From assembly GCF_041146395.1 (NCBI RefSeq), contig NC_091001.1, positions 101,578,965-101,642,964 on the forward strand: DNA of 64,000 bases, in the 5' to 3' direction. The position numbers and the translations under genes were made by a program. The number at the start of each line of letters is the position of its first letter. Position 1 is the first letter of the stretch. Origin of the DNA: Eulemur rufifrons (taxonomy: Eukaryota; Chordata; Mammalia; Primates; Lemuridae). Shown here piece after piece: positions 22,506 through 34,010 of the stretch. The notes below the pieces were generated by a model, which was not told the origin of the DNA, made no database searches, and saw only the letters and a program-made list of their open reading frames with translations.

Positions 22506-23689
22506 GCCTTTTCCGAAATATCCTATATACATACACACATGGAAATGTATGCAGATTTACTCTTTCTGTGTAGATTATGAACTCAATTTTATAATAATCA
22601 GACAAAATGCAAATTAAATCTGAGAAATGAAGATAAAAATCTTTGTGGTTTAAAAAAAATTCTGAATTAAATTACTTCTCCAAATCTCTTATGCTGGGTC
22701 AAGAAAATGCAAAACATTTTAAAAATAGCTATTGATTAATGGTGACTTAAAATATTCGTCGAGTTCAACACAAAATAGATTTTCTAATTTCATACGATTT
22801 GTTACATTATGAAATTACAGTGGTGGAAGTTTAATTTCTTTTCTAATTTGAAATTTTTACTTTTTCCCTCTGCTTTAACCAAGCCACCAGTTTCCTGAAG
22901 TTGAGTGTGGATTTGGACTGCTCTGCCCAGGTCCCGATGGCTTTCATTCCCATGCCATGGTACCTCTGGTTTTTCAGTGACTTTTCATATAAACCTTTTG
23001 ATGGAATTCACAGAAACCAGGATTATATATGTCACTGGCCTATAAGTACTGGTGGAACTTCTATGTGGCTCCAGGGGTATGATTTGGCCCTGGCATCCAG
23101 CCCCTTTAATACTTTCAGGTCCCTGAAGAATGTCATATTTCAGGCAAGAGTCCTAGTCACATTGTATCATTAAGTTTATGGAGTGTTGTGGAATAACATT
23201 TAGTTTGATTCTGATAGAATAAAGGTGCAAATCCACATGCATAATTTAAAATGAAAATCCCTTCCCTAGTCCCATATAAATATGTGCCAGGTGTGAAAGG
23301 AGACCTGAAATGGTCTCTGAGGATGTTATCATGAAGAAGGTGGAGCTTTCTGTATCACCAGTCCCAGCCCTGGGGGCACTTGAGAGTTGCTGCCCCTTCC
23401 CACCATCGCATCTGACGTTACTCCTAGGGATTTTTCAGAGATCCCCTTCACTCCTCCTATTTTCTCTTTCTCTGCTGTAAGTAAAAGTCAAAAGCAAATT
23501 TCTGGATGTTCAAACTGGAATACTTTGCCTCCTTGATTGGGCTGTGATACAGAAAGAATGAGATGAGATGAGATAGTTACAAAAGTTTTTGTTAGCTTCT
23601 GGACTACACTGGTGTAAGGGTGTCATTTTCTTATTTGCAGAAGAGTTTAAGTTTCAGCTAGTCAGTCAAATGCTAAGAAACTCATTACA
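22506..23689. other. No recognised feature; short pentamer repeat
   Basis: Single-copy-looking DNA. An ATGAG/GAGAT pentamer repeats three times at 23559-23575. The frame at 22901-23173 (90 codons) has no recognisable domain. Confidence 0.4.
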
Positions 23690-24990
23690 AAAACTGTTAG
23701 AATAAATAAATTCAGTAAAGATGCAGGACACAAAATCAACATACAAAACCAGTTGCATTTCTATACACTAACAGCAAATATACAAAAAGAAAATTAAGAA
23801 AACAGTCCTATTTATAATAGCACCAAAAAAGAATAAAATACTTAGATATAGATTTAACCAAGGAGACGAAGTATCTGTACACTGAAAACTATAAAGCACT
23901 GATGAAAGAAATTAGAGACAAATAAGCAGAAATGTATCCCATATTCATGGAGTGGAAGAATTAATGTAGTTAAAATGTCCATAATACTCAGATCTACAGA
24001 TTCAATGCAACCCTATCAAAATTCCAATGGCATTTTTCACAGACATAGAAAAAATAATCCACAAATTTTATGGCACCAAAAAAGACCCAGAATAGCCAGA
24101 TCAATGTTGGGTAAGAAGGATAAAGCTGGAGGCATCACACTTCCTGATTTCAAATTATATTACAAAGCTATAGTAATTAAACCAGTATGGTACTGACATA
24201 AAAATGGACACATAGACCAATAGAACAGAATATAGAGTTTAGAAATAAACCCACACATACATGGTCAACTAATTTTTGACAAGGGCACCAAGAATGCACA
24301 ATGGGGAAAGAATAGTCTCTTCAATAAATGGTGTTGGGAAAATTGGATATCCGCAGGCAATAAAATTGGACCCTTATGCCATACACAAAAATCAACTCAA
24401 AATGGATTAAAGACTTAAACATAAAACCTGAAGCTGTAAAACTTCCAGAAGAAATGAGGAGAAAAGTTCCTTGACATTGGACCTGGCAATAATGTTTTGG
24501 ATATGACATCAAAAGCGCAGGCAACAAAAGAAAAAATAAACAAGTAGGATTACATCAAATTACACAGTTTCTGCACAGCAAATGGTCAACAAAATGAAAA
24601 AGCAACTTGTAAAATGGGAGAAAATATTTGTAAATCATACACTTGATATAGGGTAAATATCCAAAATATAGTTATATAACTAAATAGTATAAAATAAAAT
24701 AATTCAATAAAAAATAGGCAAAGAACCTGAATAGACATTTCTCTAAAGAAGATATGTAAATGTCCAATAGGTGTATGAAAAGGTGCTCAATACCATGAAT
24801 CACCTCTCACCTGTTAGGATGGCTACTATTAAAAAAAAAAATAGCAAGTGCTGACGACAATGTGGAGAAAAGGGATCCCTTGTACGTTTTTGGTGGGAAT
24901 GCAAATTTTTACAGCAATTATGGAAAACAGTATGGAAGTTTCCCCCAAATTAAAAATAGAACTACCATATGATCCAGCATATGCAGATTT
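23690..24990 (+). mobile_element. L1 ORF2 C-terminal half, dead
   Basis: Diverged but continuous L1 ORF2 coding sequence. In one open piece (23975-24196) it reads [18 protein letters not shown] and [20 protein letters not shown], then [20 protein letters not shown], the conserved thumb and C-terminal region just after the reverse transcriptase. Further on, DNA such as 'AATAAATGGTGTTGGGAAAA' and 'ACTACCATATGATCCAGCA' follows ORF2 order. ORF2p supplies endonuclease and reverse transcriptase, but neither domain is complete here. Many stops and frameshifts are present. The piece stops near 24985 without a 3' UTR or A-tail. Confidence 0.85.
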
Positions 24991-25159
24991 CTGGACTATC
25001 ATTCCAAAATGATGGATGTGTAGCTTGGCCAACTTGGAACTATGGAACACAAATGTATCAGAAAGCATTTATTCCCACGCTTTGTTCCTTCTGTTCTTTA
25101 TCAGGCATCTTTGTCTTTATCCTGCCTTTCATTTCTTTTCTTTTTATAAAAAACAACCA
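24991..25159. other. Short unique spacer between two L1 pieces
   Basis: This DNA does not look like L1. It separates the plus-strand ORF2 piece from the A-tail end of the minus-strand L1 3' end. Confidence 0.4.
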
Positions 25160-25660
25160 CTAACATCTTTTATCTTTATTTTTATTGATACATAATATTT
25201 TACATATTTATGGGGCACATGTGATATTTTTTTACATACATAGAGTATGCAACGATCTGTAAGTCAGGATATCCAGCATCTCAAGTATTTGTCATTTCCA
25301 CGTGTTGGGAGCATTTCAAGTCCTCACTTCTAGCTATTTTGAAATGTACCCTACATTGTTGTTACACCCTACTCTGCTGTCGAACACTAGAACTTATTCC
25401 TGGTATCTAACCATGTTAACCATTAACCAACCTCTCTTCATCCCCCACCCCCACCTACACACCCTTCCCCGCCTCGAGTAACTACCATTAGCCTCCTTAC
25501 CTCCAGATCAACTTTTTAGCTCCCACACAGCAGTAAGTACATGTGATACTTGTCTTTCTGTGCCTGGATTATTTCACTTAACATAATGACCTCCAGTTCC
25601 ATCCATGTTGCTACAAATAACAACATTTCATCCCTTTTTATGGCCATTTCTTTTAGCAGC
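25160..25660 (-). mobile_element. L1 3' end (ORF2 C-terminus and 3' UTR)
   Basis: The plus strand begins 'TTTATTTTTATTGATACATA', the reverse of an older primate-type L1 end, and continues 'TTATGGGGCACATGTGATA'. The minus strand then encodes the ORF2p end: MAIKRDEMLLFVATWMELEV and IMLSEIIQAQKDKYHMYLL (inside the frame 25516-25815). Compared with the lemur-type L1 tails elsewhere in the window, this 3' UTR looks older and belongs to another subfamily. Confidence 0.8.
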
Positions 25661-26357
25661 ATCCAAAGGTAGTTCACTGCATGCTTGGACCCATCCTCAA
25701 GAAATACGATGGGCAAATTTCTCCTCAGCTCCTCCTTTTGGACCCTTCTTCCCCCTTTTAGAATCTTTGCTGTCTTTCTTAACCTTTCCGTTTTCTGCTT
25801 CTCAAGGTCACCCACGTCACAGAGCAGAAGAGTATGACAACTTCTTCATGGAGAAGAGTTAGGGACTTACCAGGGCCCTTGCCCAGGTACATCAGCCTCT
25901 CAAGGAAGAAACCGTCGAGGGAAAGGTTGTGTTGAAAGGAACGAATAAAGTCGGGGTTTCATGCATTGAAGACCACGAGTCTGAGAAAAGCTGGGGGAGC
26001 AGCTCTGCACCAACACCGGAAATCTCCTATGAGTTGGATCATCATGGAGCATAATGCTTGGCTGAGGGAGGAGTGAGGGAGCTTCTGTGGGGCCTGCACA
26101 TCAGTCAGGAGGACCTAGATAAACAGTCTCGGTGAGGGGGAGGCGCACAGCCACAGAGCACTTGGAAGGAGAAAACATGTGGTCCCCTGGTGATCTGTGT
26201 TTACTCGTCTGTCTGGTGTGTTCCGAGAGGAGGACGCGGGCCAGCCAGGGGTCGGCAAGTCAAAGCCCTTTGAAGACAGGCCCAGCTTCTGAAATGGATC
26301 TGACGTCCCTTGCTGGCTCCACATCCCACAGTAGTCTGCACACTTCCCGTCCCATCG

Positions 26358-26359
<2 letters not shown>

Positions 26360-26395
<36 letters not shown>
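26360..26395. repeat. (GT)n microsatellite, 18 units
   Basis: 36 bases of uninterrupted alternating G and T at 26360-26395. It is likely polymorphic and can form left-handed DNA. Confidence 0.97.
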
Positions 26396-26396
<1 letters not shown>

Positions 26397-26764
26397 GTCT
26401 ACAAATTTCACTGGTAGAGACACAGGCATGCAAAACTGTGATGTTCTCTGTTTTTCTGGAATTAAACAATGACTTGTTTGAGCTCCATTTTCCCTAACAG
26501 GAACTTTAGTCGCTTCTGGGCAGGCTTAAATTTAAACCCAGTCAACTCATGTTCTTTCTCTCACTCTTCATAGCACAGAGTGGCATCTAAATGTGTTCTC
26601 AGGGGGACGGTGGGGTTGTTATGCATATTCAGGCAAGGGGCTGTCATAGCTGTCCTTGCATTTTGTTGTCACCCGTGGTGTTTACCTCCTGCACACAGCC
26701 ACTGACCTCTGTCTCTCCTGCTGGCATCCACGGTCCTTCGGGGCCCTGGGTTTGTCGCACCTGT

Positions 26765-26783
26765 GCTGCTGCTGCTGCTGACG
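26765..26783. repeat. Short (CTG)n repeat
   Basis: About six uninterrupted CTG/GCT units in unique DNA. It is read as polyglutamine on one strand inside a chance frame (26682-26939 minus). Confidence 0.9.
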
Positions 26784-28173
26784 GCAGCCTCTCGCTGGAC
26801 CTCTTCTGATCCAACATAGTCCTCGAGGACGTAGGATGTGTTGATGCTCTCTCACATGCCCTTTCTTCTTAGATATTATTTCCACTTCCTCGCCCAGTTC
26901 ACTGCACCGAGGGGCAGGGCACACCGGACAGGTTTGCACCCTGGGCCTGCTGGACTGCCCGCTCCCACCCGAAATCTAACTGCAGTTTACATCACTTTCT
27001 AGGGCCGTGCCTGCTGTACCTGAGGGGGGAATGGGGGCGTGGAGTCCTGCCTCTGAGACCCACACAGTGCCTACCACATCTTTCCCCTTTTCCATCTCCA
27101 CTCTCTGTTCCCTCCAGAAGATTGAATTTATGCAACTTTTCGAAGGAAATCTGCCTTCTTCCTAACGCTGCTATTTATGGTATAATATTTGTGTTCTTAT
27201 TCCGTCTGACTTGACTCAAAAAACCTTTTCTCTGTCATAAAAGCTTGGCTCTCACAATGAAAGCTTTGGCTCTGAACATTGTGCTCTGCTCTGGGTTTCT
27301 AGAGTATATTTTAGTAATACAAAGTCGAGATTTGACTCTTCTATTCTCTGTATTTTCTCCTTCCCAAAGCAGTAAGCCCAGGTGGAAAATATATGGGTTT
27401 TTCGGTAATGATTTCACAAAGAAACAGAATTAGTAGTAATATGCTGATTACTATTTTAGAGAATTATCCTGCTTCACTACAATTGTAACAATTTGCCTAG
27501 TAATGATTAGATTCTCCTGAGAATCAGAGGAAGGAAGGTAGATACCATTAGGAGTCATGAGGAAACAAAGAAAGAGCATGCTAAAAAAATGGAAAGTGAA
27601 TAGACATTGAAATTATCTTTATCTTTGCCACTCAGAAACCTTTCAAAAAGCATCATAAAAATAGGGGAGGCAAACCAGAAAAGGAATCCCTGTTAGTTTC
27701 AGTCATACCATTTAGTAGCCATTAACATTTTATAAGAGGAACTTACTGATTTTTTCATCCATGCAATGGGTATAATAATACTTGCCTGCCTTGTCTACTT
27801 CAGTGGTATGTGTCCATATAGAAATCTGAGGGGACATTATTTTTAATGAGTTTTGTTCTCCATGGAGCAAAAATAATTGCCTAACAATGGTTGTATGAAA
27901 CATGATTAAGAAAGACTCATATTCCTTAAATGACAGGTGGTCTCATTTTCAATTTTAAAGGACAGTTATTCTGTTTCCAAAGTTAATAGATCTTTCTCTC
28001 TCTTCCTTTCTTTCTTTACCCAAGGAAAATGTAGGCAGTGACTACTACAACATAGTCATTTTATTGTACTCATCTCCAAATCCAACACAGAATTATACTC
28101 TGTGGTTGGACTTGGGTTCCTTAGTCACTGGGCTTTGCAGAAGTGTGAGTGCTTGGTAAATGGGATACACCCC

Positions 28174-28543
28174 TGCTGTGGTTTGAATAGCTGTCTCTTC
28201 CAAAACTCATGTTTAAATTTAATCCCCAATGGGCAGTATTGAGAGCTGGTGCCTTTAAGAGGTGAATGAATTCATGGATTAGTGGATTAATGGGTTAATG
28301 GATTAATGGCACTGGTAGAAGAAGAAAGATGTGAGCTAGCACACTTAGCCCCCTGACCATGTGATGCCCTGTGCCGCCTCAGGACTCTGCAGAGAGTCCC
28401 CACCAACAAGAAGTGTCTCGCCAGATGCAGCCCCTTGACTTTGGACTTCTCAGTCTTCAAAATGTAATAAATCAATTTCTTTTCTTTATAAATTACCCAG
28501 TCTCAAGTAGACAGTTATAAGCAACAGAAAATGGATGAAGACA
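28174..28543 (+). mobile_element. Solo LTR, MaLR (MST-type)
   Basis: It starts TGCTGTGGTTTGAATAG and ends near 'GAAAATGGATGAAGACA', the usual ends of MST LTRs of the ERVL-MaLR group. Inside are the 'TAATCCCCAATGGGCAGTAT' and 'CTTCTCAGTCTTCAAAATG' segments. No internal viral sequence adjoins it. Near 28275-28311 the GGATTAATG motif is locally repeated about four times. Confidence 0.85.
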
Positions 28544-28598
28544 ACTCCACAGTGGATTATGGGAAGTACAATTAGAAGGATAATAATATGGTCCCCAT

Positions 28599-29520
<922 letters not shown>

Positions 29521-30437
29521 GGATTGGTGGTCAGGTGCTGGGAATATAAGGGTGTGTTAGGTAATAAATACTATCTTTAGAGAATATGGATTTGGTGCAC
29601 TCAAGATTCAGGCCACAGGAAGGATTACATGTGGGTTTTCATTTTCTGAGGTTTATACATGCTGAGGAAGATTGTAAATTACCTGGACAATTGGTTACTT
29701 GTATAATGGTGATAAGTCTGGCTAAAAAAATGTCCCCTGAAGTCCAGATTACTTCCTTAATGAAACAAATCTTTTTATGTTAGCCCCTGTCTAAGTCATA
29801 CAGATATGTGCAGCTGTGTACATCCACCTTCATGACATTTACATACGGGGCAACGAAGTGGAGTAAATGAAATAATTTATGATTTGCTGATTTGGAGTTT
29901 CCAAGTCATGTTTCTGTTGAACCTTAGGGACTAACAAAAGGCGATTTGACTTCTCAGGAACAGTCACACCACACACAGAGAAAAAGGGCTTGTAGTATCA
30001 ATTTAGGAACACTTTTCTTTTTCTTGATTCAGTGGCCAAGGGCAAACTGGTAACATCGTTTTCCAGAAACACTTAAGAATTTATCATTGAAAAACTAATC
30101 ATCCCTCTATTGAGCAGTCAGACCACAGCAGCCATGTGTTTTATAAGCTTTGTTTTATTTTAGGGAGAAGGGTTCCTCATACCACTAAACTAGGATATGG
30201 TAAGGGATAATGTAGTTCAGGTTTCCCCATAATTGTATGAAAATTCTCTGGGTGAAAAGTATAAGTCTGGGAAAGATCAGATCTGATGGTGCTCAACAAC
30301 TTCTGATTTTCCACTCCACCAGAATTCCCAGTGGTCTCTCTTTGCATATCTACTCATCAAGATTTAAGTTGGCAAAGTCCTTAGTAGATAAAACAGTGCT
30401 TTTCACCATGGGCTATTGCTGAGATCCAAAGGAAATA
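29521..30437. other. No recognised feature
   Basis: Single-copy-looking DNA with no recognisable coding or repeat features. The mariner insertion lies immediately to its right. Confidence 0.4.
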
Positions 30438-30466
30438 TTAGGTTATTAAGTGAAATGTCTGAGTTC
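30438..30466 (+). repeat. Mariner 5' terminal inverted repeat
   Basis: The terminal repeat would be the transposase binding site. About 80 percent of positions match the opposite end, the main difference being a two-base gap near position 13. Confidence 0.8.
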
Positions 30467-30625
30467 CTTAAGTACCAAGTTTGACAGTTGATATTGCTGA
30501 TGTTTTACTTTGACACTTCCTGTTTTATTTTGATTGTGAAGGTGCATCCCCAGTCTTTCAAATGCACGTTTTGGCTTGTGATTATCTTTCAAAGTTTTTT
30601 TAAGAGCAATTTTTGTGAAACCACG

Positions 30626-31640
30626 GGTAAGTCAAAAATTCGTGTTATTTTCGAATATGAGTTCCATCATGGAAACAATGCAGTGCAGACAGCTTGAAAT
30701 ATCAACAAAGTGTTTGAGAAGGATGTGGCAAATGAACACACAGTATGTTGATGGTTTGAGAAGTTCTGTTCTGGTGATTTTAATCTTGAAAATGAGGCAC
30801 GTGGTCAACCTGAGACCAAGGTGGATAATGATGAGCTAAAAGCTGTAGTGGAAGCGAATCCATCTCAACCTACATGTAAATTAGCAGCAAGGTTTGGCAT
30901 TACTATTCCAACAATACTGGACCATTTGAAACAAACTGGCAAAGTAAAGAAGCTGGATAGATGGGTTCTGCATGAATTAAACAAGCGTCAGAAGAGAAAT
31001 CGTCTCCAAGCTTGCCTTTCTTTACTGTCATGACATAAAAGCTAACCATTTCTAGATCATATTGTTACATGTGATAAAAAATGGATTCCTTTTGACTACT
31101 GCAAGCATTCGGCACAATGGTTGGATAAAGTTGAAGTGCTAAACACAGTCCAAAACTGAATATTCATCTAAAAAAGCTAATGATGTCTGTTTGGTGGTCC
31201 AGCGCTGGTATTATCCACTATAGCTTCATGAAACCTGGTCAGTCAATTACAGCGGATGTCTACTGCAACCAGTTGGATGAACTGATAAGGATGCCTGTGA
31301 TTAAGCAGCTGAGATTTGTCCATAGAGACAGGCCAGTCCTCTTACAAGACAATGCTCAACCACATGTTACCTAAACAACACTGCTCAAACCACAGAAGTT
31401 GGATTTGGAAACCCTCTGTCATCCACCATATTCATCAGAACTTGCACCAACTGACTACCACTTCTTCCAGGCTTTGGACCACTTCTTGCAAGGAAAAATA
31501 TTCAATTCTCAACAAGGTGTGGAAAACTCCTTTTGCAATTTCATCACCACTTGCTCTCCAGGCTTCTTCGCTGTTGGCATAAACAAGCTACTGTAAGATG
31601 GCAAAACTATGTGGATAGTTTAAGCGCATACTTTGATTAA
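30626..31640 (+). pseudogene. Mariner transposase, DD34D type, inactivated
   Basis: Mariner transposase binds the terminal repeats and cuts and pastes the element into TA sites. The N-terminal helix-turn-helix part begins about 30631 (KIRVIFEYEF). The second DNA-binding part and linker read VDNDELKAVVEANPSQPTCK, followed by LDHLKQTGKVKKLDRWVLHE (30821 onward). The catalytic core keeps all three acidic residues: D in IVTCDKKW (codon 31073), D in LLQDNAQPH (codon 31348) and D in APTDYHFF (codon 31453). The last two are exactly 34 residues apart, which is the mariner spacing. Reading goes from frame 2 to frame 1 near 31150 and to frame 3 near 31594, each a net minus-one shift. In-frame stops occur near 30697, 30748, 31031, 31043 and 31372. 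Several are TGA where the family has arginine, which fits CpG decay of CGA. The end (AYFD, stop at 31638) is intact. The total corresponds to about 338 codons, close to the family's usual size. Confidence 0.9.
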
Positions 31641-31697
31641 TTATACTGATTATACTGCTTCTTGTTTGAGATATAATAAATTACACTTTTGATTTGA

Positions 31698-31726
31698 AAC
31701 CGGATGTTTCATATTTAATGACCTAG
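31698..31726 (-). repeat. Mariner 3' terminal inverted repeat
   Basis: This is the counterpart of the 5' terminal repeat, ending next to the TA at 31727. It starts near the 'AACCGGATGTTTC' segment. Confidence 0.8.
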
Positions 31727-31728
31727 TA

Positions 31729-32475
31729 GCCTTCGTGTTTGGCCAACGGAATTGGCGAGCAGATCAGGCTTCTGGGGCATCTAGACATTGTTCATGCTGA
31801 AACCTCTTATTTGTCTGTTTAGAAATGAATAACCAGGAAAGCTGCATTTGGGGAATGTTTGCAAAACGAGTTCTTTCAGGTTGGGTTTGGCTACAGGCCC
31901 ATGTGAAGCAGTTTCACTTTTTACTCAACAGAGTTTGGATAAACCAGGAAAACTTGGCTCCTCAAATTGTTTGATCTTTGTTGCATTGCCCATTTTTGCA
32001 GATTCTGACATCTGGAATGTAAATTAGGACTACACATTTAATATTGCTGTTTAATGTTCATTATTGGGCTCCCCTGAAGATTGTTATACAGAATTGGCTG
32101 CCAGGGGCCTGCTATTCTAATCAACAAGACTTCTCATCCTGCTTTCTGGCTATTCCTTGCTGATCCTAAGTAGACCAAGAAAGGGATGGTGAGCTTCTTC
32201 AATTTTCACTGAAAACAGTAAGTCGTCAGAGATGTACAAGTTTGATATTCATGCTAGGCAGTTCATAATTGTTCATTGAACAAGCCATTCTAGAAAGCTC
32301 TTACTTACACTCTAGGTATTTTGGAGAATCACCATTCTAGACCCCAGACATGTCCAGTTATGCATCTTGTTTTACTCAATTCTGTAAAGTTTAGTCAATG
32401 AATACTAGACATATGGCTCCAGATGCTATTGGAAATGCAAAGAAAAATAGGAAATAACTTCTACTTTTGAGTAAC
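31729..32475. other. No recognised feature
   Basis: Single-copy-looking DNA between the mariner and an MLT1 LTR. No coding signal or repeat consensus recognised. Confidence 0.4.
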
Positions 32476-32870
32476 TATACTAATTTGTTAGGGCTGCTAT
32501 ACAAAATACCGTAGACCGAGTGGCTTAAACAATAGTGAGAGAAATTTACTGTCCCAGTTCTGGAGGCTGGAAGACCAAGATAAAGTGTTGGCAGTGTTGG
32601 TTTCTTCTGAAGCCTCTCTCCTCAGCTTGCAGGTGGCCACCTTCTTGCTGTGTCTTCACGTGGTCTCCACTCTGTAAGGGCACCTCTCTGGGGTCTCTCT
32701 TGCCTAATTTCTTCTTACAGGTACACTACTCAGATTGGATTCGGATCCACCCTAAAGGCCTGCATACTCTTTAAAAGCCCTTTCTACAGAAACAGTCAAT
32801 TTCTGAGGTGCTAGGGGTGAGAGCTTCAGCATATGAATGTTGGGGGGACACGATTGAGCCTATAACAGCA
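32476..32870 (-). mobile_element. Solo LTR, MaLR (MLT1-type)
   Basis: The plus strand reads the reversed MLT1 LTR: 'TTGTTAGGGCTGCTATACAA', 'GTCCCAGTTCTGGAGGCTGG', 'CTTGCTGTGTCTTCACGTGG', 'AATTTCTGAGGTGCTAGGGG' and 'GGACACGATTGAGCCTATAA'. All segments are in order and the LTR is nearly complete. The 79-codon frame at 32535-32774 lies within it and is not a gene. Confidence 0.85.
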
Positions 32871-33045
32871 CTTCCTAGGAGCAGAGGAGAAGCTGTATAC
32901 CTAATGACTATTGGATAAACAAATCAGCCCAATGTGGGGGCAAAGTTCCACGGGGGCTGAGAGATGAGAGTGCTCCAATCTGTTAGGAAGAACTTTTATG
33001 GATAAAATGGTTTTGAGATGGATGTTGAAGAACAGACTTCACTAA
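32871..33045 (-). mobile_element. Possible L2 fragment
   Basis: 'TTTTGAGATGGATGTTGAAG' resembles the reversed L2 'ctgaaggatgagtaggagtt' region. Support is weak. Confidence 0.3.
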
Positions 33046-33085
33046 GTGTTCATCAATTCATAAGTAGATAAAGAAAATGTGGTAT

Positions 33086-33117
<32 letters not shown>

Positions 33118-33495
33118 CCCCCCCCCCCCCCACACAGAGTACTACTCAGCCATGAAAAGGAATAAAATAATGTTGTTTGCAGCAACTTGGATGGAACTGG
33201 AGACCATTATCCTAAATGCAGTATCTTAGGAATGGAAAACCAAATACCGTATGTTGTCACTAATAAGTGGAAGCTAAAAAATGGGTACACATGGGCACAA
33301 AGTGACATAAAGGACATGAGAAATCAATAAAGGGGGTGGGTGGGAGGAGGGTATGGAATAAAAACTTACCTATTGGTAATAGTGAACACTATTTTGGTGG
33401 TGAGCAGACCAGAAGCCCTGACTTAAGCATTATAAAAGGTATTCATATAACAAAAACACTGGTACCCCTTTAATTAATACTTTGAAATAAAAAGA
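33046..33495 (+). mobile_element. L1 3' end interrupted by a (CA)n-C15 tract
   Basis: 'AGTACTACTCAGCCATGAAA' and 'GCAACTTGGATGGAACTGGA' encode the ORF2p C-terminus. The 3' UTR follows ('GGGGGTGGGTGGGAGGAGGG') and the end is 'TACTTTGAAATAAAAAG'. The CA/C microsatellite at 33087-33131 replaces the short segment that normally lies upstream of 'GGAGTACTACTCAGCC'. The element is 5'-truncated. Confidence 0.85.
33087..33131. repeat. Compound (CA)n-G-(C)15 microsatellite
   Basis: (CA) units run from 33087 to 33115, then a single G, then 15 consecutive C (33117-33131). The minus strand has a G15 run, which is prone to quadruplex structure and to length change. Confidence 0.95.
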
Positions 33496-33606
33496 ACATA
33501 TTTTAAAGAATGAACTATTAAATTGAATTATATTAAATTGCAATTTCTTAAAAATCAAATATCAGCATAATTTTACATGTTATGACATATTTCTTTTCAT
33601 ACAGTA

Positions 33607-33797
33607 TAGGGCTAACGTGGGCAAATTTTTTTCTATAAAGAGACAGCAAATATTTTAGGCGTTGTGAGCTATGTGGTCTGCTTCATAACTACTCTACTGT
33701 TGTGGTGTGAAAATATTTATGGATAATACATAAACAAATGAATGCGAATGTGACTGTATTCCAATAAAACTTTATTTACAAAACCAAGCAGCAGACG
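33607..33797 (+). mobile_element. hAT-type non-autonomous DNA transposon, 3'-truncated
   Basis: 'CAAATATTTTAGGCGTTGTG', 'GCTATGTGGTCTGC', 'TATTCCAATAAAACTTTATT' and 'TACAAAACCAAGCAGCAG' match, in order, the widespread Charlie-type MER element that begins 'caggggtcggcaaac'. The first bases here are diverged. The conserved final segment is missing, where a MIR-like piece follows. I cannot assign the exact family name. Confidence 0.7.
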
Positions 33798-33870
33798 TAA
33801 CTAGTTAGTAGAAGAGTCAGGGCAAGAACTCCGGTCCCTTAACTTCCAAACTAATGTCCTTTCCTTTATG
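33798..33870 (+). mobile_element. MIR SINE 3' fragment
   Basis: 'ACTAGTTAGTAGAAGAGTCA' and 'GAACTCCGGTCCCTTAACTT' resemble the MIR 'agctagtaagtggcagagccggg' segment. Confidence 0.5.
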
Positions 33871-33879
33871 CCATGCGAA

Positions 33880-34010
33880 TTTTATTTCCTAGGAACTAGT
33901 AAGTTTCTAAGTAAATATGAGAATTTTTTTTTTTTAATTCAGAAAAGTCCATTTGGGAAAATAAAGACTTCTAAAACTGCCAAAAAAAAAAAAATAGAAA
34001 AAGAAAAAGA
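33880..34010 (+). other. Polyadenylated-transcript-like 3' end
   Basis: An AATAAA hexamer (33960-33965) is followed 16 bases later by a 13-A run (33982-33994) and more A-rich sequence. That arrangement is what the 3' end of a reverse-transcribed mRNA looks like. I do not recognise the upstream sequence and no target duplication is evident. A simple A-rich tract is an equally good explanation. Confidence 0.3.

Larger units (their letters stand above)
25661..28173. other. 2.5 kb without recognised genes or repeats
   Basis: Single-copy-looking DNA that is GC-richer at 25860-27120. It contains a (GT)18 microsatellite and a short CTG run, listed separately. The frames at 26115-26497 contain the dinucleotide repeat read as Thr-His or Val-Cys runs and are artefacts. 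A minus-strand open stretch near 25990-25780 includes the pattern FFLERLMYLGKGP next to a GTAAGT, but I cannot support it as an exon. Confidence 0.4.
30438..31726 (+). mobile_element. Complete but dead mariner (Tc1/mariner) transposon
   Basis: At 1,289 bp the element has the usual mariner length. A TA at 30436-30437 and another at 31727-31728 flank it, as expected for mariner target duplication. The 5' end (TTAGGTTATTAAGTGAAAT) and the reverse complement of the 3' end (CTAGGTCATTAAATATGAAA) form an imperfect terminal inverted repeat of about 28 bases. The interior encodes one decayed transposase. By protein resemblance I would place it near the ancient primate Hsmar2-like elements, but that is from memory. 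Confidence 0.92.

Noticed and set aside
23690..25660. Twin-priming as the cause of the opposed L1 pieces
   Set aside because: Twin-priming would leave the A-tail at the outer end of the pair. Here the tail side of the minus-strand piece faces the other piece.
25780..25995. Minus-strand open stretch with FFLERLMYLGKGP next to a GTAAGT donor-like site
   Set aside because: No convincing upstream acceptor keeps the frame open, no homologue is recognised, and a GTAAGT word is common by chance. A conservation check would be needed to revive it.
26115..26497. Frames with long Thr-His or Val-Cys runs
   Set aside because: They are translations of the (GT)18 microsatellite.
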